A stretch of DNA of 64,000 bases from Chinchilla lanigera (taxonomy: Eukaryota > Chordata > Mammalia > Rodentia > Chinchillidae): contig NW_004955423.1 in NCBI RefSeq assembly GCF_000276665.1, positions 1,228,998 to 1,292,997 on the forward strand, written 5' to 3'. This document shows, in pieces, positions 11,326 through 23,409 of the stretch (its first letter is position 1; each line of letters opens with the position of its first letter). The notes under the pieces were generated by a model, which was given only the letters and a program-made list of their open reading frames with translations, ran no database searches and was not told the DNA's origin. The position numbers were made by a program, and so were the translations under genes.

Positions 11326-11675
11326 GTGTCTTGGAGTGGTTCTTTTCTGATCATGGCTATTTCAGTTTCTTTATCCCCCATTTATCTGTATATTAAATTT
11401 TTTCCAAGTTTGGTAAGTTTTTTACTATTACTTCTGTAAACAGGTTTTTTTTATGTCCTTTGTGCTGTCCTCCGATTTTTCAATGATTCCAGTTAATATT
11501 AGTCTTTTTTGCATAACATAGCAGCTGTTTGATTCACTTTTATGATGTCTTGTTGTTTTTAAAGCATTTCTCATTAACTGATTGTCAATTGCAGCCCTGT
11601 CTTCTGTATCTGACACTCTGTCCTCACATTCATCACTTCTATTATCCATACTTTCAGTAGGATTTTTAATTTCCT

Positions 11676-11676
11676 A

Positions 11677-11708
<32 letters not shown>

Positions 11709-11846
11709 GAGAAAGGCTCTCACTATGTAGTTCACTCTGGCCTCAAAGTTGCTATGTATCCCAGGCTGGCCTCAAACTCACAGCAATTTTCCTGCCACAG
11801 CCTCCTGAGTGCTGTGATCATGGGAGTGTGCTACCATGCCTGGTTA
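11676..11846 (-). repeat. B1 SINE
   Basis: A long poly-T (about 30) precedes ttgagaaaggctctcactat, ccaggctggcctcaaactca and gcctcctgagtgctgtgatc. Confidence 0.9.
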
Positions 11847-12169
11847 ATCTCCTGGATTTCTGTTTGGAACTTTTTAATGGGCACCAATTCTTTTCTGTGC
11901 TAGGCATTCATGCTTTGCATCTCTTTCTTTAGCTCTTCTAGTTTTTATTAGCATCTTCTTTAGACCCTCTGATCATTTGTTTCATTATGATCATTATCTC
12001 TTTATTTATATCTGCTTTTAACTCATCAAATACCTTATTGATCTGTTTTGTTACCTCCACTGTTTCCTTTCAGATATTTCGGCTGTATGACTTTTAATTT
12101 CTTCCCAATTGGTGTTCTCTGGATCCGCTTTGGGCAAGTTGGGAGATTTTAGAGGCACTTTGTTGCCTT

Positions 12170-12846
12170 GTTTTCTCATGTTTCTATTTTTGTTTCTTGT
12201 TTCCTTATTTTCTGTTCTGAGACTTCTGTATTGATTACAGTAGGTAGCTTTGTTACTAATATGGATTAATATCTACTTTTTCTATTAATTAATATCTACT
12301 TTTCAGGAGATATCTTCTAGGCATAGCTAACTATTGGTTCTTGCCTCTGTCCCAGGATCCAACCACCCATTCATTTGGGAAGGGAAGTTGTAGTAATTTA
12401 TTTGACTCAGTACCCAGTTCTGCAGGAATGAGATGCTGTATTATTTGATTCTCAGAGAATCCAGACACAGTGGTACTTGATTCATGGACTTAATTTGTTC
12501 CATAGTTCTGGAGAAGATGGCCACATTCATGTTCATGTGGGAAAGATGGCCATAGTCACGCTCATTACCTGATGTGGAGTTCATGAATGGGAGCTAAAAT
12601 TGCTGAATGCTTCTGTTCATGAACTGAATTGTTCATGAACAGAAGCATTTATGAACTATAGTATAGATACTATGGTTGAATACTATTCTATTGTTAATGG
12701 TGGGAAAGTTTTTCTATTGAGTAGATGTTTACTGCAAGTCAATATCTGGTTTGTCTTAGAGTTTATAGTTAACTGTAGTTAACTATATGGTGATACTAAC
12801 AAGGATAGATCTTGCAGGTTATGGGAGCATGAAAAAAATAGAATTT
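12170..12846. other. Probable 5' region of the minus-strand L1 and flank
   Basis: Contains short local palindromes and duplications, such as gaatgcttctgttcatgaac with its inverse near 12605-12655, and repeated gaagatggcca near 12510 and 12545. No coding signal. Confidence 0.35.
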
Positions 12847-12881
12847 GAAAAATTAAGCAATAGAAGATGGAAAGAAGGTGA

Positions 12882-13700
12882 GAAAATTCAAATATAAGAT
12901 TCTATGAGAGTACAAGGAAATTAGTAGTATTTGATAAAAGTAACAGAAAAACCAACAAAGAAAAGGATAATAATAAAAAAGAGTAAAGTGGAGATAAAAA
13001 GAAAAAAATAAGGGAACAAATTAAGAGAGAGAGAACAAGAAAAGAGAGAGAGAGAAAAAAAAGAGGACCTAACCAAACAAATAAACTGATAGTAATAATA
13101 AAAGGAGTTGGGAGATAAAACTCCAAACACCATCCATAAACCCAAAAATCTAAAACAACAACAAAAATACCCAGTAGAGGAGGAAAAAATTTGAATCAAA
13201 AGAAAAAAAATTCATATGTATTTCCAAATGATTCCTTTTATTCCAGGACCTGCAGTCTTTGGAATTCAGCAGGTTACAATCTTCTCTGTCCCTCTTTATA
13301 GTCTGTGTGTCTGTGTGGTAAACTCTGTTTTCAAAGGGTGCCCCCATCTATAAACCCCAGTCTGTGGCAACTGTCCAAGCTGAAACATATCCCCTCAAGC
13401 TCACCTTGATACACAAGGCAGCAATCACACCACTGGTCTCTGGATGTAGGAAGTGGGGAAGGGGCTCAAGTAGACCATAAAATGAATGCCATAAACTTCA
13501 GATCTAGCCTCCTTGGAAAACTGGACTCAAAAAACTTGTCTTCCCATCACAGAATGTAGGATCCATGTCTTTCCATGTCTGAGCTTCAACTTCTCTCAAC
13601 TTCTCAGGGCATCTCAGGGGATCTATGTCTAGTCCTCATCCTCTCTGTCTGCCTCCCATGGCTGTCTCTCACCAAGTCAGTGTGGTAGGATAACTAATGA
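12882..13700 (+). other. 5' UTR region of the long L1
   Basis: AT/GA-rich (12882-13220), then a more balanced stretch with gacctgcagtctttggaatt and gtctctggatgtagg. No long frame. It plausibly held the internal promoter; activity is unknown. Confidence 0.5.
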
Positions 13701-13730
13701 TCGAGAAAGGAAGGGTCTCTTAAAAATAAC

Positions 13731-14268
13731 AAGGAACTGGGAAATAACAATTCAACAACTGCAAGATGAAGTAAACAAAAACAATGTAAGATTCATAGGT
13801 GTCAATGAAATAACAGGTGTCAACACAAATGACATAAAAAAGACTATTGGAAGAAATAAGAGCAGATTTCCCAAACATGCAAAAAGAATCAGACATCACA
13901 CATAAGTGAGGTGCATGGAACTCCAATTAGCCATAAACAAAATAAATCTACACCCAGACATATAGTGATCAAGATCCCAGAAATTCAGCAAAAGAACAGA
14001 ATATTAAAAGCTGTTAGAAAAAAGAAACAGATCACCTATAAAGGAAAGCCCACCAGAATCACGGCAGACTTCTCAACACAAACCATCAAGTCAAGAAGAC
14101 CTTACAGTGAAGTATTTCAGGCCCTGAAAGAAAATAACTTCCAACCCAGATTGATGTGCCCTACAAAGCTATCATTCAAAATTAATGGAGAAATAAAATA
14201 TTTCCATGATAAAGAACTGAAGAAATTCATGAATACCAAACCACCCCTACAAAATAGAAAGAGATTTT
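13731..14268 (+). pseudogene. L1 ORF1 remnant
   Basis: The open part (13911-14268) encodes the ORF1p RNA-binding and C-terminal domains: NKSTPRHIVIKIPEIQQK, RITADFSTQTIKSRRPYSEV, NNFQPRLMCPTKLSFKINGE. Upstream, in a shifted frame, NNVRFIGVNE is visible. The N-terminal coiled coil expected before it is absent or unrecognisable, so no trimer-forming ORF1p could be made. The function in an intact L1 is nucleic-acid binding and chaperoning. Confidence 0.85.
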
Positions 14269-14289
14269 AGAAAGAGATAAAAATGACCA

Positions 14290-17200
14290 CAGCTTCAAGA
14301 ACAACAACAGAAAGGAACCACCAAGCATAGCATGCAACAAAACAGAGAGAAAAAGGAGGCACTACTAACAGGAAAATAACATGACAAAAAGAAAGCAGAC
14401 CGGCAGAGTGGATCAACCAACAAAATCCAACAATATGCTGTATAAAAGAAACACATTTGACTCAAAAGGAAATTCATAGACTGAAAGTCAAAAGGATGGA
14501 AAACAATACTCCACTCAACATGAACCCAGAAAAAAGCAGGTGTAGCTATTCTGTTTGCAGACAACATGAACTTCAAACCAAGAACAATCAAAAGAGATAA
14601 AAAAGGTCACTACATACTTGTGAAGGGAAGCTTCAAGAGGAAGAGATAACGATCGTAAACATCTATGCAATAAATATGGGAGTACCCAACTATATAAGAC
14701 AGATTTTAACAGACATGAAAAATGAAATAAGCAGTAACACAATCATAGCAGGGGACTTTAATGCTCCATTGTCACAAAGAGATAGATCAACTAGACAAAA
14801 AATTGTCAAAGAAATAACAGAACAAAAGCAAACTTGTCAACAAATGGACTTAGTAGATCTTTACAGAGTGTTTCAGCTAACAACATCAGAATACACATTC
14901 TTCTCAGCTGCACATGGGATGTTCTCTAAAATAGACCATATGTTAGCACATACAACATGCTTAAGTAAATGCCAAGGAATTGAAATTATCCCATGCATAC
15001 TACTGGACCATAGTGCAATGAAATTGTAAATTAATGACAAAAAACACAAAAACTCCATAAACGCATGGAAATTAAATAACACCCTCCTGAACAACCAATG
15101 GGTCATGGATGATATTAAAGAAGAAATTAAACACTATTTATAAATTAAAAGGCAGATATAACTTACAGGAACCTGTGGGATGCCATGAAAGCAGTCCTCA
15201 AAGGGAAATTTATAGCAGTGAATTCACATCAGGAAAACAAAATGAGCACAAATAAACAAACTCATGCTGCACCTCAAGCTTCTAGAAAAAGAAGAGCAAG
15301 TCAAGCCAAAAGCCCAAAGAAGGCAGGAAATTATAAAGCTCAGAGTAGAAATTAATGCACTGGAGACTAAGAAAACAATATGAATTAATGAATCAAAGAG
15401 TTAGTTCTTTGAAAGAATAAATAAAATTAATAAACCCCTAGCCAACCTTATCAAAAAAGGAAAGAAAAAACTGAAATTTATGCAGTAAGGAATGAAAGAG
15501 ATGAAATCACCTCAGATTCTGTAAAAATTCAGAAGATCATCAATACCTACTTTGAAAATCTTTACTCTTGTAGGATGGAAAACACAGAGAAAATGGACTG
15601 ATTCCTAGACACATATGTATTACTAAAGCTGAATATAGAAGACATAAAAATTCTGGAATAACTCAATATCAGCCAGCGAAATTGAAAATGCAATAAATAA
15701 TTTGCCAGTGAAGAAAAGCCCAGGTCCTGATGGATTCACTGCTGAATTCTACAAGAAATGTAGAGAAGATTAATGCCAATTCTTCTCAAACTCTTTAATG
15801 AAATTGAAAGGGAAGAGATTCTCCCCAACTCATTCCTGGTGGCAAGCATTACCCTGATACCAAAACCAGAGAATGACCTAACCAAAAAAAAAAGAGAACT
15901 ACACAACAATCTCCCTGATGAATATAAATGCAAAAATTCTGAATAAAATACTAGCAAACAGAATGCAACAAATCATCAAGAAGATTATATACTATGACCA
16001 CGAGGGATTCATCCCAGGAATGCAGGGATGGTTCAATATATGCAAATCAGTTAATGTAATACACCATATCAGAGCCAGAGACAAAAATCCCATGATCATC
16101 TCAATAGATACAGAAAAATCTTTTGATAAAGTCCAACAATCATTCATGAGAAAAACCCTTCAGAAAATAGGAATAGCTGGTCTTTACCTCAATTTGATCA
16201 AAGCCCCCTACGACAAACCAACGGCTAACATCATACTAAAGGGACAAAAATTGAAAGCTTTCACCTTAAAATCAGGAACAAGACAAGAATGTCCACTGCC
16301 ACTCCTATTCAATATAGTTCTGGAAGTATTAGTCAGAGCAATTAGACAAGGAAGAGAAATAAAAGGAATAAGGATAGGAAAGAAGGAAGTGAAATTATCA
16401 TTATTCGCAGATGACATGATACTCTACATAGAAGACCCCAAAAACTCCACCAAAAGGCTTGTATATTTAATAACCAAATTCAGTAGCATAGCTGGATACA
16501 AAGTTAACACTCAAAAGTCAATAGCATTCCTGTACACAAACAACAAATGCACTGAGAAATTAGTGAAAGCACACCTTTCATAATAGCATCTAAAAAAATG
16601 AAATACTTAGGAATGAATCTAACAAAGGACATAAAAGATGTATAAACAGAAAATTACAGTACTCTGAAAAAAGAGATCAAAGAGGATTTCAGAAAATGGA
16701 AAGATATTCCTTGCTCATGGATAAGAAGAACCAACATTGTGAGAATGACCATACTCCCAAACTTGTTGTACAGATTCAATGCAATCCAATTAAAATACCA
16801 TTAGTACACCTCACAGATCTAGAGAAAACATTTCTAAAATTCATTTGGAACCAAAAGAGGCCTAGAATAGCAAAAACAATCCTGGGCAACAAAAACAAGG
16901 CAGGAGGCATCACAATCCTTGACTTAAAATTATACTAGAAAGCTACTGTGATAAAGTCAGCATGCTACTGGCAAAAAAACAGACCTGAAGATCAGTGGAA
17001 CAGATTAGAAGATGCAGACACAACTCCAAACACACTCAGCCATCTTATCTTTGACAAACATGCTCACTGGAAGAAAAAAAAGCCTCTTTAATAAATGGTG
17101 CTGGAAAAACTGGCTCTCCACATGCCAAAGACTAAAACTAGACCCATGTCTGTCACCATGCACTAGGCTAAAGTCAAAATGGATCAAAGATCTAAAACTG

Positions 17201-18257
17201 AACTGCATGGGAAATACTTCAAAGAATCAACAACTGGGATCTCCTCTCATTGAAAAGTTTTTTCACATCAAAAAAAAATCACCAACAGAGTGAAAAGAAA
17301 ATCCATGATTTGGAAAAATTTTAGCCAACTGCCCCTCAGACAAAGGACTTCTATCTAGAGCATATAAAGAATTTTTAAAAATCAGGCCCCCCAAATTCAA
17401 AGACCCAATCCAAAAACGGGCATCTGAGATGAATACACACTTCTCAGATGAAGAAATATTAATGGCAAATAAATATATGAAAAAGTGTTCAACATCATTG
17501 GTCATTCGAGAAATGCAAATTAAAACAACATTGACATTCCACCTCATCCCAAAAAGAATGGCTATCATTAAGAAATCAACCAATGACAAAGGCTGGAGAG
17601 GCTGTGGGGAAAAAGGAACCCTTCTCCACTGCTGGTGAGAGTGTAGATTAGTGAAACCACTGTGGAAATCAGTGTGGAGATTCCTCACAAAACTAAGATT
17701 AGAGGTCTCACTTAACTCAGCTATTTCCCTTCTGGGTATTTTCCCAGAACTAAAAACATCATACCACAGTGATATATGTGCACCCAGTGACATATGTTTG
17801 GGAATTGCTGGCCACTGGAGACCAGGAAGGGTGTGTTCTTGTCCTCAACTCCTTCCTTCACTTTGCTCCCTGGCTCCCATGAGTTTTATAGTTTCTTCTG
17901 CTATGCTCTCCCACCATCCTGTTTCTGCTTTGGAGACAGCCAACTGTGAACTAAACTGTGAGTCAACAGCAGCACATTTTATATGGCATGTTTATAGCAG
18001 CATAGTGTGTCATAACTAAATCTTGCAAACAACCCAAATGCCCATCAACTGAGGAATGGATAAAAAAGATGTGGTATTTTTATACAATGGAGTATTACTC
18101 AGCTATAAAAAAACATAAACTCAAGGCTTTTATAGGTAAATGGATGGAAATAGAGACCATTTTCATAAGTGAAATAAATTGGACCGACATCTGTAGACAT
18201 CATATTGTCTCCCTAGAGGAAGAACATGAAAGAGTAAGTGGAACTGAAAATGTACAA
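14290..18257 (+). pseudogene. L1 ORF2 remnant (endonuclease-reverse transcriptase)
   Basis: Endonuclease motifs are seen in broken frames: CCIKETHLT near 14440, IVNIYAINMGV near 14655-14690, IIAGDFNAPLS near 14740 and DHSAMKL near 15015. Reverse transcriptase lies in 15918-16583 with [27 protein letters not shown] and the catalytic FADD motif at 16407-16418. Later parts show [14 protein letters not shown] sequence (16733) and the C-terminal stretch FYTMEYYSAIKKHKLK (18077-18124). Multiple stops and frameshifts mean it is dead. Confidence 0.88.
17784..17975 (+). mobile_element. MaLR-like fragment embedded in L1 ORF2
   Basis: From ttgctggccactggagacca to actaaactgtgagtcaa it matches 19673-19836 almost base for base. 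L1 ORF2 sequence resumes at tttatagcagcat. Confidence 0.7.
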
Positions 18258-18927
18258 TAGATATTGGGAAAAGGAAAGAAATTGCTCAAAAGAGGAAACA
18301 ACTGGGATTAGGGAAAGGAGAAAAGGAAAGAAAGAAGGAAGGGAAAAAAATACATATATATGTATACAGAAGGATGGCTGGGATAACTGTACTTCTGATG
18401 GCTAATGATTGAAAGGAACAGTTAATGCTTTATTTATTTATGACCAATTTTGCATGTGTATATCTGGTAATCTGAACAACTAATTTGAAGGCAACAATAT
18501 GCAACATAACAACTATTGCTGAACTCCTTTCATCTTGTCTGGTGAAACTCTGTATTGTTTATACTTTTTTTGTTTTTATTTTTTAAGTCTCTTTAGTGGT
18601 TTGATTAACCTTGCATTCTTACATCTGGTAATTTGACCAACTTAAATGAAGATAAAAATATGTACTATAACAACCACTGTTAATCCTTATCATTTTGTTC
18701 TGAAATCCTGTATCATTCTTATTGTTTTTAATTTGTTTTGTTTTTGTCTATGTTGTTGGCACTTTGCTATTGTTCTTTTTTTAATTCTCTTTAAAATTAA
18801 AAAAAAAAGAAAAATTAAGCAATAGAAGGTGGGAAGAAGGTGACTATCACCATCAGGTCTATTTTAAAGTCTCAGACATTTTATATCTCATCTCTAGAAG
18901 TATGATTTACAATTCTTTTACACATTT

Positions 18928-19038
18928 TTTCCTGAGACAGGGTCTCACTATGCAGTTCATGCTGACCTTGAACTCACTATGCAGCACAGGCTGGCCTCAA
19001 ACTCAGCAGTCCTGCCTCAGCTTGTCGAGTGCTGGTAT
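18928..19038 (-). repeat. B1 SINE, split (second part 19468-19500)
   Basis: The B1 runs from ttttttcctgagacagggtc to gtgctggtat. The missing end (ggattacaggcatgtaacacc) continues at 19468, after the ERV LTR. Confidence 0.88.
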
Positions 19039-19467
19039 TGTTACAGCAAGGTTCAATGAGACAGGTACTCATGAGAAATAAAAAATGTGGAAACAAAGTT
19101 TTATTGCCAGCGACCAACAGCCTGAATAGGATTCAGGGAAGATGTCAGTATCAGCTGGACTTTGTGTCCAGCTTAAGTATCTTTTAGGTTTCCACAGTAA
19201 CCATACAATCCCATTACTTCATTTTGGGGAATTTTACAAGAATGTCACATAATTGTCACAAGGTTTACATTTCCCAGAAGTTGTCAGTCAAGTGGACCTT
19301 GGGCAGTCATAGTGGTTTCTTATTTTATAGCTCTGTCTCCCTTCTGTGGTTAATGGTCAGCTACAAGGGAGGGGGTGAAGGAGTGAGTTCATCTATAGTT
19401 TAAGTGAACTTAAATGACTTCTAAAATGGAGTTCCAAAAGGAAAATGGAGTTTCTCTTGCCTTATCA
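19039..19467 (-). mobile_element. Solo endogenous-retrovirus LTR inserted in a B1
   Basis: On the minus strand the 429-bp element starts TGATAAGGCAAGAG and ends CTTGCTGTAACA. It has a TATAAAA (19323-19329) and an AATAAA (19100-19105) followed by a T-rich stretch, the U3-R-U5 layout. Flanks ggtat/ggatt may be a decayed 5-bp target duplication. No internal viral genes remain. ERV class not determined. Confidence 0.85.
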
Positions 19468-19659
19468 GGATTACAGGCATGTAACACCATGATCAGCTTC
19501 TTTGACATCTTATATGCTTCTCCTAACATGTTTCTTGACTACTGTAATAGCTTAGATCTAAAATTCCTCCAAAGGTCTCCATGTGTTTGGAAAGTAAGTG
19601 GTTCATAGGAGTACTGTACTCATCAATTGATTCATCCACTGTGCTGTTAGGAGATGCAG

Positions 19660-21180
19660 CTTGTTGGAAATTGTTGGCCACTGGAGACCAGGATGGATGT
19701 GTTCTTGTCCTCAACTCCTTCCTTCACTTTGCTCCCTGGCTCCCATGAGTTTTATAGTTTCTTCTGTTATGCTCTCCCACCACCCTGTTTCTGCTTTGGA
19801 GACAGCCAACTGTGAACTAAACTGTGAGTCAATATAATCCTTTCCTCCTACAAGCTGCAAGTGTTGAGTATTTTGTGCCAGCAGTGGGAAAGCGACTAAT
19901 ACAGAAAATTGGTACCAGAGAAGTGGAGTCCCTACTTTGCCTATAACTGACTGTTGTTTAGCAGCATTTTAAACTAGTTTGCAGGAGTATGGAAAGGCTT
20001 GAAGATGTTGAATAAAGAAACCCTAGAATGCTGTAAGCCGAGATTGATGAAAAACTTTGGTAGCAGCTCAGAAAACCAGAGTGCTGATGGACATGCAGAT
20101 ACTAAAAGCCAGACTCAGTAGGTTTCAGATGGGAATAGGACTATCAGTGATTGGAAGGATTCTATCAGTGGTTGGATGAGAAGCCATGTTTGTTGCACTC
20201 TGGCATAAAAGCTTGACTACTTTTTGCCCATGTCCTGAGATTTTGCATGAGGCTGAATTTAAAAATGGTGGACTAGCAGTGTGTGGTGGCACACACCTGT
20301 AATCCCAGCACTTGGGAGGCTGAGGCAGGACGATCACTGTAAGTTTGAGACCAGACTGAGCTACAAAGCGAGGTCAAGGCCAGCCTGAGCTGCATGCATA
20401 GTGAGATCCTGTCTCAGAAAGACTTAAAAAAAAAAAAAAAAAAAAAAAAGTGCACTAATCAGGGAACTTAAGGCAGCCCAGTATGCAGGCTATGGCACAA
20501 GTACTGCTGGCTGCTTTTAGCCAGGTCTACACTGAGAATCAGAAACAAACAGCAGAGCAAACTGCTATGAAAGGTTTGTAGTTTGCAGTTTCACCAAAAA
20601 GTAAGCACCTGCAAAACCGGGGCCATGGAAAATGTGGTTATATTAAAAAGAAGACACATATTCTGAATTAGGATAAAGGCAATGTGGCTTGAAGGCATCT
20701 CAGGAACTGGTCAGCCTTCACCCTTCTCAGGCTTAAGAGCAGAAAAAGTAAACTGCTTTGAAAATTTTTGCTTTGAGAAGAGCACCCCAGGGCACCCTGC
20801 TTGAGAAACAAGAGTTACAGGATCATAGAGACTTCCACCCAGATTTCAGAAGAATGCCTGGGAGGCCAGCCAGTGTGGCCCAGAGAGAGCAGTGTATGAA
20901 CCTGTGAGAATGACACAAAAAGTGCAGGGGAGGCTATAGTAAGTTTGGAGATACCTGGAACGTGGAACATCTGCTGAGTAAAGTTGCAAGCATTGAGAAG
21001 AGATAGTTCAATGAAAAGTCATGTGGGTTGCAATGGGCAAGGTCATAGGGGTGGCAGCACCCAAGCCCTTTGGAGCTCACATCTCAACACAACCTTCTCT
21101 GGGTTCGGACACAGAGCTAGAAAATTTAATGTTTTCCCAGACAGTTTTACATCTTGCTTTGGTGCAATTCCTTTCCATCC
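19660..21180 (+). mobile_element. MaLR-like LTR 3' part plus internal sequence
   Basis: The LTR end (aactgtgagtcaatataatc ... gcgactaatacag) is followed by aaattggtaccagagaagtg, the junction typical of ERVL-MaLR internal regions, and about 1.2 kb without coding capacity. A B1 (20276-20449) interrupts it. The right limit is approximate. Confidence 0.6.
20276..20449 (+). repeat. B1 SINE
   Basis: gtgtggtggcacacacctg, a full core with internal duplication, gatcctgtctcagaaagac and an A-tail of about 20. Confidence 0.93.
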
Positions 21181-21187
21181 CACTGAA

Positions 21188-21295
21188 AGTTCAAGACTTT
21201 GTAGCCTGGGCTACAAAGGGGGCTCAAGGCCAGCCTGAACTGCATAGAAAGACCCTGTCTCAAAAAGACAAAAACCAGCAAACAAAAAAATCCAA
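21188..21295 (+). repeat. 5'-truncated B1 SINE
   Basis: Only the duplicated core (agcctgggctacaaaggggg, ctcaaggccagcctgaactg) and the tail remain. Confidence 0.85.
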
Positions 21296-21299
21296 CAAA

Positions 21300-22000
21300 T
21301 ACATAACATAAGGTATAATAGCTTACACCATACTAATAACTGAGATGATAATAATGCTAATGACAACCTGTACCAATCTAGTGTCTATTTAATATTCTCA
21401 TTGTTATAAATCATATTTTGTCTACTTATGAGCCTGGTAAATTTTCAGTTGGATGTTAGACATTGTGAGTATTGTATTTTTTGATACTGGATAGTTTTGT
21501 GTTCCTTTTGATATTCTTGAGCATTTTTCAATAAAATTACTTGGAAACAGTTTGCTCCTTTTAGGTTTTCCCTCAAGCTTTGTTAATGGGACAAGAGTAG
21601 CCTTTAGAACTAATTTTGTCCCATTCCTAATATAATGCATATATTAGGTATGGTATCCTACCTCATATTGCATGTACTCAGCCTTTTTCGCTCTGTCTGA
21701 TGAAATAAAAACACGCACACGCGTGCACACACACACATGCATGATATTTTTCATGGGTGTTATTCAGCAGGGGGAAAGGACAATCTTTTCTTCATTAAAC
21801 ATATTAAAAAAATAAACATAGTTAACATATTTTACTGGGTATATTTAAGGGATATAGTACAATGTAGAGTTATGAAATATATTAAAACATTTACTGTAGA
21901 GAAATAAACTGACACACCCATCATTTTATATATTTACACATTTCTCTGTGTGGAAACAGCAGCTATAATCTACTGATGTGATAAATACTCAACACCATTG
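21300..22000. other. AT-rich unique sequence with CA repeat
   Basis: No gene seen. A (CA)n-type tract occurs at 21708-21738. Confidence 0.5.
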
Positions 22001-22960
22001 TGTACTACTGTACTACAGTTAGACTTATGGTTAATGTTGCACCTTGTATCTTTAGACTCTCTCATCCCATTTTTCTCTATGTTGTATCAAATTTGGTCTA
22101 CACTGTCCCTTTTCCCTTCTCCTTACCTTGTCCCTAGGAATCCTTGTTTTATTCTCTAACTCTATATATTCAACTTTTTCTTTATATTTCACATAAAAAT
22201 GAGATCATGAACTATTATTTCTGTGTCCTCAAGGTTCATGCATTTTGTAACAAATGGCAAGATATATTCATTTTTAAAAGGCCAAATTATATTGTATTAT
22301 GTATATCCCTCACAGTTTCTTTTTTAATGCACCCATCCATCATTGAACACTTACAAGTAGGTAATATCATGACTACTGTAAATAATGCTGCCATGAATAT
22401 AGGAATCAGATATCATTATGAAGTGATGATTTCATTTCCTTTGGGAACATATCCAGAAGAGGCACTGCTGGGTGAGATGCGAATTCTATTTTTTAATTTC
22501 TTTAGAAACTTCCATACTGTTTTCCATGATGGTTATACCAATATACATTCCTGCCAACAGAACACAGGGTTCCCTTTTCTCTATATCTTCACCAGTACTT
22601 GTTTTCCATTTTTCTACATTTTTATTTTATGAAAAGATAAAACAAAATTTCATAACAAAATAAAATAGCAATAATTAATAAACTATTTCTTATTATCTTC
22701 AAAGTAGTTACTTTGTACAAAACCTCAACCAAAAAGATTCTTATAAAAAAGCTGATAATAACACAAAAAAAGCATTGTGTGTCTGACAATAGCTGACCTG
22801 ATGAGTGTGAGGTGCCGCCTCACAGTGGTTTTGATTTGCATTTCCTGATGATTGTTGATGCTGAGCATCTTTATATATAACTGCTGTGCATTTTTATGTC
22901 CTCTTTGGGGAAAGGTCTGCTCACAATTTTGCCCATTTTAGAAATAAAATTACATGTATT
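22000..22960 (-). mobile_element. Ancient L1 3' region
   Basis: The plus strand shows, in inverted L1 order, tcaaggttcatgcattttgt, gtaaataatgctgccatgaa, tttcctttgggaacatatcc, ccatactgttttccatgatg and gaggtgccgcctcacagtgg. The long plus-strand frame here is antisense to L1 and not a gene. Confidence 0.85.
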
Positions 22961-23009
22961 CTTGCTTAAAAAAAAAAAAATTCCTCCCATCCCTGTGTGA
23001 ACTCCAAAC

Positions 23010-23200
23010 ACTGTTCTCCCTGCTCACGTCTGGTGAAACAAGTCCTCCAGAGGAATGCAGCCCTGCTACACTTCACTTTTAGCGCCAGAAGACCAATTTT
23101 GCACTCTGCCCATCAGAATTGCAGGATAGTAAGTTTGTGTTGTTTTAAGGCACTAAATGTGTGGTCATTTGCATAGCAGCAGTAGGAAAAGCATGCCTTC
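23010..23200 (+). repeat. Ancient repeat 3' end
   Basis: Contains gtttgtgttgttttaaggca and catagcagcagtaggaaaag. The same type of ending is seen at about 33011-33100. Family uncertain, LTR-like. Confidence 0.4.
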
Positions 23201-23246
23201 TTGCACATATTTTCATTCAGTTTTTAAAATTTATGATGAGACTGTG

Positions 23247-23404
23247 ACCGGGTGTGGTGGCACATGCCTATAATCTCAGCACTCAGGAAGCTGAGGCAGG
23301 GGGAATCACTGTGTATTCAAGGCCAGCCTGGGCGACATGATAAGTTCAAGGTCAGCCTGAACTACATAAGCAAGACCATGTCTCAAAACAAACAAAACAC
23401 AAAA
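23247..23404 (+). repeat. B1 SINE
   Basis: ccgggtgtggtggcacatgc through gaccatgtctcaaaacaaac. Confidence 0.92.
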
Positions 23405-23409
23405 CTAAT

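Larger units (their letters stand above)
9489..12170 (-). mobile_element. Minus-strand L1, rearranged
   Basis: Near 9845-9642 the minus strand encodes an ORF2 piece containing [20 protein letters not shown]. Near 10200-10080 it shows the start of the ORF2 endonuclease, and near 10670-10490 an ORF1 C-terminal piece (KLSFKIDGEIRYFYDKE). The ORF1 N-terminal coiled-coil part runs to about 12150. The middle of ORF2 between 9850 and 10080 is missing. It is split by an LTR-like repeat (10780-11325) and a B1 (11676-11846). Confidence 0.75.
12882..18808 (+). mobile_element. Near-full-length L1 retrotransposon with 35-bp target duplication
   Basis: The 35-nt direct repeats at 12847-12881 and 18809-18843 differ at two positions and bracket a 5.9-kb element. 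In order it has a 5' UTR-like region (12882-13700), an ORF1 remnant (13731-14268), an ORF2 remnant (about 14290-18257), a purine-rich 3' UTR with caactgggat and an A-rich tail at about 18800. The frames are broken in many places. A MaLR-like fragment lies inside ORF2 (17784-17975). Confidence 0.88.

Noticed and set aside
17263..17793. 176-codon minus-strand open frame
   Set aside because: Antisense shadow of L1 ORF2.
22144..22632. 162-codon plus-strand open frame
   Set aside because: It is the antisense of an old L1 3' region, recognisable by its inverted L1 blocks.
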